This document shows, piece by piece, positions 6,384 to 13,405 of a stretch of DNA of 13,669 nt. The position numbers were made by a program, and so were the translations under genes. Where the stretch lies: NCBI GenBank assembly GCA_007131745.1, contig SLPX01000408.1, positions 1 through 13,669 of the forward strand. The letters run 5' to 3'. Within the stretch, counting starts at the first letter, position 1; every line of letters begins with the position of its first letter. A model generated the notes under the pieces. The model was not told where the DNA came from and did not search any database. It saw nothing but the letters and a program-made list of their open reading frames with translations. Source of the DNA: Myxococcales bacterium (GTDB lineage Bacteria; Myxococcota; Polyangia; HGW-17; SLPX01).

Positions 6384-7334
6384 TCAGATCCGTGCGGATC
6401 TTTTGAACGCATCCGTCAACCCTACGGCCTGCATAGTCTCACTCACATCGTGTACCCGAACCACGTCTGCCCCATGGAATGCGGCCAGTACGCTTGCGGC
6501 GAGCGAACCAGGAAGTCGATCACCGACAGTAGCCGTGGTGAAATGTCCTATAAAGGACTTCCGCGAAGGTCCTACCAGGATCGGCCTGCCTAAAATGCCT
6601 CGCAAGCGGCCGGAACAAAGAATGAGTTCCAGGTTGTTTTCCGGCGTCTTGCCGAAACCTATTCCCGGGTCGAGTATTATGTTGCCCGGATCAACGCCCG
6701 CGCTTAACGCTGTTTCCATCGAACGTTCGAGTTCCTCTTCCACTTCAGCCTGCAGATCTTTGTAAACCACGTTTTTCTGCATGGTTTTGGGGGTGCCCCT
6801 TATATGCCCGAGTACAAGCGGCGCTTCGGCCGCGGCCGCGGTTCGTGCCAACTCGGGGTCGAGTTTAAGTCCGGAGACATCATTTATCATGGAAGCACCG
6901 GCTTCCAGTGCAGACCGGGCGACCTCACTCTTGTACGTGTCTATCGAAATGGGAACGGCCGACTTCATGGACGACATTGCATCAACAAGCCCGCGTATCA
7001 CCGGAATCACCCTGCGTTTCTCCTCTTCAACAGAAACAGGATCAGAACCGGGGCGGGTCGATTCACCTCCAACATCCAGGAAATCAACCCCCGCTTCCAC
7101 CATTCTTACACCTTCGGCCACGGCTTTTTCAACATCCGGGGTCGCTGTTGTGGGCCTTTTCCCTCCATTCGCTTGGACTTTTTCCGAATGGGAGGAGAAA
7201 AATCGGCCGCCGTCGGAAAAAGAATCCGGTGTAACATTGATGATACCCATCACGTACGTTCGGGACCAATCCAGTATTCTTCCCCCAACTTTCATGCACT
7301 GGATACGCGAATCAACAAAAACTTGACCGGCCAT
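6384..7334 (-). CDS. folP: Dihydropteroate synthase FolP
   Basis: FolP joins 6-hydroxymethyl-7,8-dihydropterin diphosphate to p-aminobenzoate, a cytoplasmic step of folate synthesis and the sulfonamide target. The TIM-barrel signatures are all present: MGIINVTPDSFSDGG, DVGGESTRPG, SIDTYKSEVA, INDVSG, RGTPKTMQ, ILDPGIGFGKT, GPSRKSFIG and RVHDVSE. An insertion of about 20 polar residues follows SDGGRF, lengthening the first active-site loop compared with E. coli FolP. Starting at the ATG at 7334 (GGGAG ten bases upstream) gives 316 residues. A TTG at 7361 or a later ATG at 7295 (MKVGGRILDW) are alternatives. It follows ftsH by about 40 bp and is the last gene of the operon, as in the widespread tilS-ftsH-folP order. 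Confidence 0.95.
   Translation of the reverse strand: MAGQVFVDSRIQCMKVGGRILDWSRTYVMGIINVTPDSFSDGGRFFSSHSEKVQANGGKRPTTATPDVEKAVAEGVRMVEAGVDFLDVGGESTRPGSDPVSVEEEKRRVIPVIRGLVDAMSSMKSAVPISIDTYKSEVARSALEAGASMINDVSGLKLDPELARTAAAAEAPLVLGHIRGTPKTMQKNVVYKDLQAEVEEELERSMETALSAGVDPGNIILDPGIGFGKTPENNLELILCSGRLRGILGRPILVGPSRKSFIGHFTTATVGDRLPGSLAASVLAAFHGADVVRVHDVSETMQAVGLTDAFKRSARI
6386..6404 (+). terminator. Likely intrinsic terminator of the membrane-protein gene, inside the folP 3' end
   Basis: AGATCC-GTGC-GGATCT forms a 6-bp stem (7 bp if the loop-closing G-C pairs) and is followed by TTT, 13 bases after the plus-strand stop. The hairpin overlaps the folP stop and final codons. The minus strand lacks a T run after the stem, so it should act on plus-strand transcripts only. 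The stem is only moderately GC-rich. Confidence 0.42.
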
Positions 7335-7374
7335 CAAAACGGTGCTCCCGTACTCTTGCAACCAGCCCCTGAAA

Positions 7375-9321
7375 TCAGGCCTTATCCGGTTCCGGAGCTT
7401 TCTTTATGGACATGGAATCAGGAGAAAAAACGGTTCCAAGATCGAGTCCCGGCTTCTCGGACGATTCATCATCCGAAGGACGTTTGGCCTTTTCACCTCC
7501 GGAATAATCCGACGGTTCGCCGAGACGCCCACCCTTTACTATTACATCCACCTGGTCCCCGTCCAGTGACTCCCGTTCCAACAAGGCCCGGCCCAATGCT
7601 TTCAAAGCATCCATGTTATCAGAAAGGATTTTCTTTGCCCGGTTGTAGTTATGCATCACTATGCGTTTGACTTCTGAGTCTATCTTCCGGGCGGTCTCCT
7701 CGCTGTAATCCTGGTGCTGCGAAATCTCCTTACCCAAAAAAATCTGTTCTTCCTTTTTGCCGAACGCCAGAGGTCCCATCGTCTCGCTCATACCCCATTC
7801 GCAAACCATTTTCCTGGCCAGTTCGGTGGAACGTTCGATATCGTTCTTCGCACCGTTGGTGATGCGTCCATCGAAAATCAGTTCTTCAGCAGCTCGTCCG
7901 CCCATCAAAATGGCTATTTCGTTGTTCGCCCTCTCATCCGTGGAGTTGTACCTGTCTTCCTCCGGAAGCTGCTGGGTGACACCAAGAGCCCAACCTCTTG
8001 GGATGATTGTGACCTTGTGAATCGGATCCTTTTCGCCGGGAAGAAGTTTTGCAACAAGGGTATGTCCGGCCTCGTGATACGCGGTGACCTTCTTCTCTTT
8101 CCCGCTTATGATCATCGAACGACGCTCAGACCCCATCATCACCTTGTCCTTGGCCGCTTCAAAATCAACCTGAAGAAGCGAGTTCCTGTTTTTCCGGGCC
8201 GCAAGCAGGGCGGCTTCGTTTACGAGATTTTCCAGGTCCGCGCCGCTAAAACCCGGCGTGCCGCGTGCGATGAGTTCCATGTCCACATCCTCGCTCAAAG
8301 GCGTTTTCTTGGTGTGAACTTCCAATATCCCCATTCTTCCGTTCAGGTCGGGCCTTGGAACCACGATTCTCCTGTCGAACCTGCCGGGTCGCAGCAGCGC
8401 GGGATCCAAAACATCCGGCCTGTTGGTAGCCGCCATCAGGATGACACCTTCGTTGGATTCGAATCCGTCCATCTCGACAAGAAGTTGGTTCAGCGTCTGC
8501 TCCCGCTCGTCGTGTCCGCCGCCCAGTCCGGCGCCCCGGTGACGGCCGACCGCGTCAATTTCGTCGATGAATATTATGCAGGGAGCATTCTTTTTCCCCT
8601 GTTCAAAAAGATCCCTAACTCTCGACGCGCCGACTCCGACGAACATTTCCACAAAATCCGAACCTGAAATACCGTAAAACGGAACCCCCGCCTCTCCTGC
8701 TATGGCCCTGGCTAAAAGGGTCTTTCCAGTTCCGGGCGCTCCCATCAACAAGACCCCCTTGGGGATCCGCCCGCCCAACCGGGTGAACTTCTTCGGATCC
8801 CTCAAGAACTCGATGATCTCTTCGACCTCCTCCTTAGCTTCCTCGATGCCGGCAACATCCTTGAACGTTACCTTTTTCTGGCCGTCGTTCAGGAGCTTGG
8901 CCCTGGATTTGCCGAAACTCATGGCCTTGCCCCCCCCCGCCTGGAGTTGCCTTACGAAAAAGAAAAACAACATGAACAAGAGCAACATCGGCAGCCAGGA
9001 AATCAGCAAGGAAGGCCACAGGCTGTCCTTTTTCTTGTCCAGTTCGTAGTCAATCTCCCCCTTGTCCAGCATTTCCAAAAAATCATCCGAAACCAGTCCA
9101 TAAGATTTAAATTTCTGCCCGTTGTCGTATTTTCCGATTATTTCCTTGCCCTCAAATTTGAGCCACCGGATAGACTTTGGATTCGAAACCACTTGCTGTC
9201 TCAGCTTAGAGAACTTCACTTTGACGGATTCTTCCGAAGAAGTTTTGAAAAGATGATAGATGGTTACAAATATCACGATCAACAACAACCAGAGCAAAAT
9301 TGTCTTGTATGACTGTTTCAC
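7375..9321 (-). CDS. ftsH: ATP-dependent membrane zinc metalloprotease FtsH
   Basis: A 648-residue AAA+ protease that extracts and degrades membrane and regulatory proteins as a hexamer in the inner membrane. The N-terminal transmembrane helix (about 8-25) and the second helix (about 102-124) flank a short periplasmic domain. The ATPase has Walker A GAPGTGKT (194-201), Walker B IIFIDE (249-254), pore-loop FVGVGASR and the second region of homology ending RPGRFDR. The protease has HEAGH (416-420), with third zinc ligand D494 in NDIERST. The C-terminus (about 600-648) is a polar, Lys/Asp/Ser-rich tail. The start is GTG at 9321; it yields a canonical [12 protein letters not shown]-terminus, though the ribosome-binding site is weak. 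It sits between tilS (188-bp gap) and folP. A separate promoter candidate in the gap suggests it can also be transcribed independently. Confidence 0.98.
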   Translation of the reverse strand: MKQSYKTILLWLLLIVIFVTIYHLFKTSSEESVKVKFSKLRQQVVSNPKSIRWLKFEGKEIIGKYDNGQKFKSYGLVSDDFLEMLDKGEIDYELDKKKDSLWPSLLISWLPMLLLFMLFFFFVRQLQAGGGKAMSFGKSRAKLLNDGQKKVTFKDVAGIEEAKEEVEEIIEFLRDPKKFTRLGGRIPKGVLLMGAPGTGKTLLARAIAGEAGVPFYGISGSDFVEMFVGVGASRVRDLFEQGKKNAPCIIFIDEIDAVGRHRGAGLGGGHDEREQTLNQLLVEMDGFESNEGVILMAATNRPDVLDPALLRPGRFDRRIVVPRPDLNGRMGILEVHTKKTPLSEDVDMELIARGTPGFSGADLENLVNEAALLAARKNRNSLLQVDFEAAKDKVMMGSERRSMIISGKEKKVTAYHEAGHTLVAKLLPGEKDPIHKVTIIPRGWALGVTQQLPEEDRYNSTDERANNEIAILMGGRAAEELIFDGRITNGAKNDIERSTELARKMVCEWGMSETMGPLAFGKKEEQIFLGKEISQHQDYSEETARKIDSEVKRIVMHNYNRAKKILSDNMDALKALGRALLERESLDGDQVDVIVKGGRLGEPSDYSGGEKAKRPSDDESSEKPGLDLGTVFSPDSMSIKKAPEPDKA

Positions 9322-9444
9322 TTTTAACTCGCTACGCCCGTTAGTGTTGTACGGACCGCTTTAGATGACGACCCGGAATTTTCCCAAGATTATCGAGCCG
9401 AATTTCCACGCGCTCCGAATAAACGCTCATTTTCAGTCAGTTAT

Positions 9445-9473
9445 ATTGTGGCCCCGGCTACACGAAAGGTCAA
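9445..9473 (-). promoter_or_regulatory. Candidate internal promoter upstream of ftsH
   Basis: Minus-strand TTGACC (9473-9468, five of six matches), a 17-bp spacer and CACAAT (9450-9445, four of six) lie in the 188-bp tilS-ftsH gap. Transcription from about 9438 would give a leader of roughly 115 nt before the ftsH GTG. Confidence 0.38.
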
Positions 9474-9509
9474 CCATGGGCGTCTCTTTCTGTCACAGAC
9501 TGCTTCATG

Positions 9510-10964
9510 CTACAAGCCAAAAGTTCCAAAGAGTCTGTATAGAGCGGTCTCTATACCCGGGTCTTCGAGCGAAAATTCAGCTGTGAAGCAAGATGTCGCC
9601 AACTCGAAACTCCCGGATCCGGTACATATCGGCACACAAACACAGCCGGATTCAGGGTTTTCCCACAAAGGGATCCTTTCACGCAAAGGCAACGGAACTC
9701 CCTTGTCCACAAAATAATCCTGCAGCTTCCTGTGTCCTGAAAGGGTTTTCACCCTGTCGCCGGCCCGGCGGTTCCTGAACGACACCGACATCAAAGCTTC
9801 ATTTCCCGCCGGTTGGTCGGAAAACCGAATCGAATTCAGAACAAACCCGGTGGGTTTCAATGGAGCTTTTTCACAAGCCATCCAACTCCATGCAACCGAT
9901 CCTTCAAGCCAGTTTGCAGGACAAATAGCCAGCCAGTCTTTCGTTATCAACCCGGTGACTTTTCCCGGCAAAGAGATGAAGCGAACCTCCCGGTTGCCGG
10001 GATGCATGGAAACCATTCTCTCGAGATCAGACAAGTGTTTTCTTTCCAATTGCCCTAACGGACTCCGGGCAACCGCCGACTCCGCATCCCCGGCCGGAAC
10101 GCGAACCTCCTCTTCGTATCCCTTAATCACAAAATGCGACAACAATCCCGCGCGGGCAGCTCTGTTTTCGGGCAACAAACCTGTTTCTATTTTTATTGCC
10201 GATTCTCCATTAGGCCCCAAGATCAACTGCACACCATCGGAATAATATTTCCGGGCCAGGTATTCCAAAGCAGACTTTTCCTCCAGAGCGCCGGCGGCAA
10301 CGCCCCACAAAGCTTCCAAAATATTAGGGTTTTCCGCCTTCAAAGCGGGCAACAATTCAAGGCGCACCCGGTTACGAAACGGATCCGTCCTGAAATTGGT
10401 CGGATCGCTCCGGGCTGAAAGATCACACTCTTCCAGATATTGCTCGACCAGCAAACGGGTGATTCCAAGCATGGGTCTAACGATGCAACCCCTTTTAACC
10501 GGAATGCCTTTCATGCCCCTTGGTCCGGTGCCCCTGACCAGTCGCATGATCAATGTCTCGGCGTGATCATCCAAGGTGTGAGCTGTGGCTATCACATGCG
10601 CGCTGCTCTCTTCGGCCAGCTCACAAAGAGCTTTGTATCGGGCGATCCTGGCAGCGTTCTCTCCGCCGCTCTGTATATCCACTTTGCGAACACCGCAGGG
10701 AAGCCCCATCTTTCCGGCCCAACGAGCCACGAATTCAGCGTCATCCCCCGAACACTTTCTCAAGCCGTGGTCCACGTGGCCGACCGCAATCTTTATTCCC
10801 TCCTCTTCTCTCAGGCAAACCAAAGCATGAAGAAGACAAACCGAATCAGGCCCTCCCGAGCAGGCTGCAAGAACGGTTTGGCCTTTTTCCCACAGGCCCC
10901 AATCCCGGCGGGCTTGCCTGATACTTTGTAAAACAGCATCTTTCGCCCCAACCGAAGAGGTCAT
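9510..10964 (-). CDS. tilS: tRNA(Ile)-lysidine synthase TilS
   Basis: TilS adenylates C34 of the CAU-anticodon isoleucine tRNA and attaches lysine, switching decoding from Met to Ile; it is essential in most bacteria. The 484-residue product has the PP-loop ATP site SGGPDS (36-41), HVDHGLR (63-69), the ATAHTLDDHAET segment and GMKGIP. A C-terminal TilS domain holds NRRAGDRVKTLSGHRKLQDY at about 398 onward and RERIPLW. The ATG at 10964 overlaps the upstream stop as ATGA, indicating coupling; an upstream ATG in this frame (11129) would add 55 residues that lie over the LOG-like gene and are not TilS-like. The last 35 or so residues extend beyond the usual domain end without a recognised motif. 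It is followed by ftsH and folP. Confidence 0.96.
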   Translation of the reverse strand: MTSSVGAKDAVLQSIRQARRDWGLWEKGQTVLAACSGGPDSVCLLHALVCLREEEGIKIAVGHVDHGLRKCSGDDAEFVARWAGKMGLPCGVRKVDIQSGGENAARIARYKALCELAEESSAHVIATAHTLDDHAETLIMRLVRGTGPRGMKGIPVKRGCIVRPMLGITRLLVEQYLEECDLSARSDPTNFRTDPFRNRVRLELLPALKAENPNILEALWGVAAGALEEKSALEYLARKYYSDGVQLILGPNGESAIKIETGLLPENRAARAGLLSHFVIKGYEEEVRVPAGDAESAVARSPLGQLERKHLSDLERMVSMHPGNREVRFISLPGKVTGLITKDWLAICPANWLEGSVAWSWMACEKAPLKPTGFVLNSIRFSDQPAGNEALMSVSFRNRRAGDRVKTLSGHRKLQDYFVDKGVPLPLRERIPLWENPESGCVCVPICTGSGSFELATSCFTAEFSLEDPGIETALYRLFGTFGL

Positions 10965-11521
10965 CCCACGATCCCCAATACGTCCTTTATCAGATTCACT
11001 GCTTCTTCCGCGCTGCCGGCCCTCATCAAAGGCGGCCGGTCCCTGTCGTCGATACGCAACATCCCGGCCAACTTCTCCGCCCAACCTCCAGTCTCTTCCA
11101 TCAGCACAATGGGCAGTCCGAACTGCCAAGCATAAGCAGCTTCGGAGAGTGTTCCCGAAGCGCCATTGACCACAACGACAACATCACCGCTTCTAACCAC
11201 AACCGAATTTCTGGCCAAACCGATGCCGGTGGGAATCACCACATCGCAATAAGGATTGGCCTCCCTGAAATCCCCGCCCGGAAGGATGCCTACCGCAAGT
11301 CCCCGCGACCCTTTTCGGCTCACAGCGCAACGCACGCCCCTGCACGCGGCCTCCATAACGCCGGTCTTGCCGCCGCACACCAGGGTCCATCCCTGCTCGG
11401 CCACGGCGCAACCCAACTCAAAAGAAACGCGCTCGATTTCCGGGTCCTTAATTTCCGCGGAACCGCAAAGCGCGACTGCGACAGCGCGCCCGATTTTCAA
11501 ACTGGAGGCCGAACAACTCAT
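10961..11521 (-). CDS. LOG-like Rossmann-fold protein (TIGR00725-type)
   Basis: 186 residues with the layout of the LOG/TIGR00725 group: VAVALCGSAE (14-23), TLVCGGKTGVMEAACRG (46-62), VGILPGG (77-83) and NGASGTLSEAAYAW (119-132). Lonely Guy cytokinin-activating phosphoribohydrolases carry PGGxGTxxE; here the first part reads NGASGTLSE, so the two leading Gly are changed while GT and the catalytic-type E remain. Members of this subgroup are of uncertain activity, so I assign only a nucleotide-binding fold. It starts seven bases after the upstream gene's stop and overlaps tilS by ATGA, so it is translationally linked to a tRNA-modification gene. The ATG at 11521 has a weak AAGAG about 10 bases upstream. 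Confidence 0.85.
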   Translation of the reverse strand: MSCSASSLKIGRAVAVALCGSAEIKDPEIERVSFELGCAVAEQGWTLVCGGKTGVMEAACRGVRCAVSRKGSRGLAVGILPGGDFREANPYCDVVIPTGIGLARNSVVVRSGDVVVVVNGASGTLSEAAYAWQFGLPIVLMEETGGWAEKLAGMLRIDDRDRPPLMRAGSAEEAVNLIKDVLGIVG

Positions 11522-11527
11522 GGATCA

Positions 11528-12358
11528 TCACTCTTTCAAAACACCATCGACCTCCGAAATGACCCTATCGGTGACGTCCATCAACCCTTCCACCCCTGAG
11601 GGAGGACTCTTTGAATCATCTACACTAAGGTCTTTGCATAATTCCCCAGCCGGTTTCACGGTGGTCCGTTGAGCCAAGACCTTTCGGGTCGATGGGTCAC
11701 ATATCACCTCGCACTCTCCTTCCAACATCTTTCCAAGCGCCAGCCCCACAACATCCCTGATTCTACCTGTGACCGGAGCGGCCATTCTCGCGGCAATCTC
11801 CTGGAGCTCAGCCTGAAGCTTCTTGCCTTTGCGCTCTATTTCCTCTGCATCCTCCATTGATGATTGCCTGCGTTTTTTGTATGCTTCCGAATTCTCGAGT
11901 TGCTCTTTCACGGCGAGAGCCAGGTCGGGATCCTTATCCAGGATCTTTTGCATTTCCGCGAGTTTCTTTTTGTATGCTTTTTCAGATAAAACCGAGCCTC
12001 TCTCTTTTTCCAGCTTTTCCAATTCATTCAAATACTCGGCAGCCCTCATGTCCATCGCATAAGTTCGTTTGTATGCCATGACCAGGAGATTCAAATCCTC
12101 CTGCAAACGTTGTTTTTCCTTCTCAATCTTTTCCCACACTTCCTGGAATTGAGAACATTTACGAGCAACGCCCAGCACATCCTCCATTCGCACCATGCAC
12201 ACAAAAACACTCGATGGTTCTTCTCCATCACCGTCATTGACCGGCTGTGCACTTTCTGCCTTCGCCGGAACCGCTCCGCCACCGGGACACCCGGCGCACA
12301 AAACCCCGGCAATGAACAAAGCGGAAAAACACCGGATCATCCTCCAGCACTTGGTCAT
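11528..12358 (-). CDS. OmpH/Skp-like coiled-coil lipoprotein
   Basis: 276 residues. A signal peptide (MTKCWRMIRCFSALFIAGVL) ends in CAGC with C24 as the probable lipidated cysteine; the lipobox is imperfect because Cys replaces the usual Leu at -3. After a short acidic linker, a region from about 58 resembles the first strand and helix of periplasmic OmpH/Skp chaperones (VFVCMVRMEDVLG…). A long charged coiled coil (about 70-195, many EKLEKE/KKKLAEMQK segments) follows, then a helix ending near EVICDPSTRKVLAQ. Skp chaperones hold unfolded outer-membrane proteins; whether this protein does so is inference. The ATG at 12358 has AGGGAG eight bases upstream; a GTG at 12379 is disfavoured. It lies 45 bp after the HicB-like gene and seven bases before the LOG-like gene. 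Confidence 0.75.
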   Translation of the reverse strand: MTKCWRMIRCFSALFIAGVLCAGCPGGGAVPAKAESAQPVNDGDGEEPSSVFVCMVRMEDVLGVARKCSQFQEVWEKIEKEKQRLQEDLNLLVMAYKRTYAMDMRAAEYLNELEKLEKERGSVLSEKAYKKKLAEMQKILDKDPDLALAVKEQLENSEAYKKRRQSSMEDAEEIERKGKKLQAELQEIAARMAAPVTGRIRDVVGLALGKMLEGECEVICDPSTRKVLAQRTTVKPAGELCKDLSVDDSKSPPSGVEGLMDVTDRVISEVDGVLKE

Positions 12359-12403
12359 TTTCCATGCTCCCTGTATCACTCTTCTACATTGTCGAGTTGT
12401 TTT

Positions 12404-13075
12404 CTATTCCTGCCTTTTTCCACCCTTGCCGCGGCCTCCTCCTCCTCCCCCTGATCCACCGGAATCCAACCCCCGCACGTATTCAATGAAACTCGCCCTG
12501 TCTTCCATGATGCCCATGTATTTATCCTTGGACATCCCATCCCGCCGTCCTCCCCGCCTGCCGCCGTCCCGCCGACCATGCCCGCCCTGTCCTCCATGCC
12601 CTCCACGACGCTTTCCATGTCTTTTCCAATTCCGTCGTGCGAGCCCGTCGGCCAGTATCTCAGAAACAATCCTGTCCTTGTCCATGTTCTCCTTCACCGA
12701 CTGCCAATCCAACTCCCGATGCAACCAAGGAGATAACTCCACCCTCAAAATGGGTTCATACTCCCGTTCATCTATGGGAACGGGGCTCTGCAAACCCTCC
12801 TCGTTCATCTCGATCAAGATATCCCTTATTCTTTCTTCAACAGCATGGAGTGCGTCCTTGTAGGTCTCACCTTCGGCGTTACAATCCTTCAACTCCGGAA
12901 CAACCGCAACCATCTTCCCGCTTTCCGCATCTTTTGACAGCAGAATCCGATAAGCAGGCTCGTGCTCGCTCATATGCTCATCCATTTCATGATCATCCTC
13001 AGACTCTTGTCGGTCTAAATGCTCATCCATTTCCTGCTTGTCCTCGGACTCTTGATGGTCAAAACGTTCATCCAT
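12404..13075 (-). CDS. HicB-like protein with acidic repeats and Gly/Arg-rich tail
   Basis: 223 residues in four parts. (1) An acidic N-terminus made of a 15-residue repeat (MDERFDHQESEDKQE, MDEHLDRQESEDDHE, then partial MDEHM). (2) A HicB antitoxin-type fold at about 42-100 (YRILLSKD…GKMVAVVPELKDCNAEGETYKDALHAVEERI…GLQSPVP). (3) A strand-helix-helix stretch at about 109-148 (RVELSPWLHREL…DKDRIVSEILADGLARR) that looks like a ribbon-helix-helix DNA-binding domain. (4) A basic Gly/Arg tail with RGG-like runs at 151-180 and a Gly-rich end at 204-220. HicB antitoxins normally neutralise the RNase HicA, but no hicA-like gene is nearby, so this may be an orphan regulator. The ATG at 13075 has AGGAG eight bases upstream. 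It is the first gene of the operon leading to tilS-ftsH-folP. Confidence 0.8.
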   Translation of the reverse strand: MDERFDHQESEDKQEMDEHLDRQESEDDHEMDEHMSEHEPAYRILLSKDAESGKMVAVVPELKDCNAEGETYKDALHAVEERIRDILIEMNEEGLQSPVPIDEREYEPILRVELSPWLHRELDWQSVKENMDKDRIVSEILADGLARRNWKRHGKRRGGHGGQGGHGRRDGGRRGGRRDGMSKDKYMGIMEDRASFIEYVRGLDSGGSGGGGGGRGKGGKRQE

Positions 13076-13079
13076 TTCT
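12975..13079. repeat. 45-bp tandem repeat (two full copies plus a 15-bp start)
   Basis: Units begin at 12975, 13020 and 13065, exactly 45 bp apart, each opening with a version of TGCTCATCCATTTC. The two complete units differ at about seven to nine positions. The period is in frame and encodes the 15-residue acidic repeat of the HicB-like protein. The third copy diverges after 15 bp, close to the start codon. Confidence 0.85.
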
Positions 13080-13405
13080 TATTCTCCTGTTGTTGGTCTA
13101 TTAAATCTAAAGTGGGTTTGTCTTCAGAGGCGAATCTTATTCCCGGAGCTCCTGTTTCCTTGCCCTGAACCGCATATTTCCCCTTCGGAATCCAAAATGT
13201 CAAGTTCGACCTGAACACCCTCCACAATAGTAATGCAAAATTCGCGCCGTAGGAACGGCGAGAGCGGGCGCTAATTTATCGGCACCATGAACGAACAAAC
13301 ATCAAAACTTGTCTTTGTTGACATTCATTGTCGGCTTGCCCTATCCATGAAATCTCCGTTCACGGAAACGATGGAAACGAAGAATAATTGAAATGGACTG
13401 CAAAA
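13076..13405. other. 330-bp divergent intergenic region with a perfect hairpin
   Basis: This spacer lies between the minus-strand HicB-led operon and the plus-strand lipoprotein gene. It contains a perfect hairpin CGCCGT-AGGA-ACGGCG (13245-13260) without a strong T run on either side. On the minus strand, TTGACA (13203-13198) is followed after 18 bp by AAATAT, a weak promoter candidate for the operon; TTTAAT also occurs near 13103. Only short open frames (about 33-34 codons) occur here, and none has a good start. Confidence 0.55.
13318..13347 (+). promoter_or_regulatory. Possible sigma-70 promoter for the lipoprotein gene
   Basis: A perfect TTGACA (13318-13323) is followed after 18 bp by TATCCA (13342-13347), which matches only three of six -10 bases. 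It sits about 60 bp before the lipoprotein ATG. Weak evidence. Confidence 0.25.

Noticed and set aside
6804..7670. 288-codon plus-strand frame
   Set aside because: It lies antisense across both folP and ftsH, whose motifs are unambiguous; its composition (His/Arg/Pro/Gly rich) is that of a mirror frame.
7714..8667. 317-codon plus-strand frame
   Set aside because: Antisense to the ATPase and protease domains of ftsH; no start signals or recognisable domain.
12195..12863. 222-codon plus-strand frame rich in Pro/Ser
   Set aside because: Mirror of the Gly/Arg tail of the HicB-like gene; the Pro runs are complements of Gly codons.
12975..13079. Short repeats considered as a CRISPR array
   Set aside because: The units are contiguous 45-bp in-frame coding repeats without spacers.
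13124..13225. 33-codon minus-strand frame from a GTG upstream of the HicB-like gene
   Set aside because: The peptide looks plausible, but there is no strong start site and it is too short to support.
13015..13227. 70-codon minus-strand frame from a TTG, considered as a missing hicA
   Set aside because: No HicA features such as the conserved His motif; it overlaps the HicB-like start and has a poor start codon.
13287..13391. 34-codon plus-strand frame before the lipoprotein gene
   Set aside because: No ribosome-binding site; the promoter-like TTGACA lies inside it; no recognisable features.
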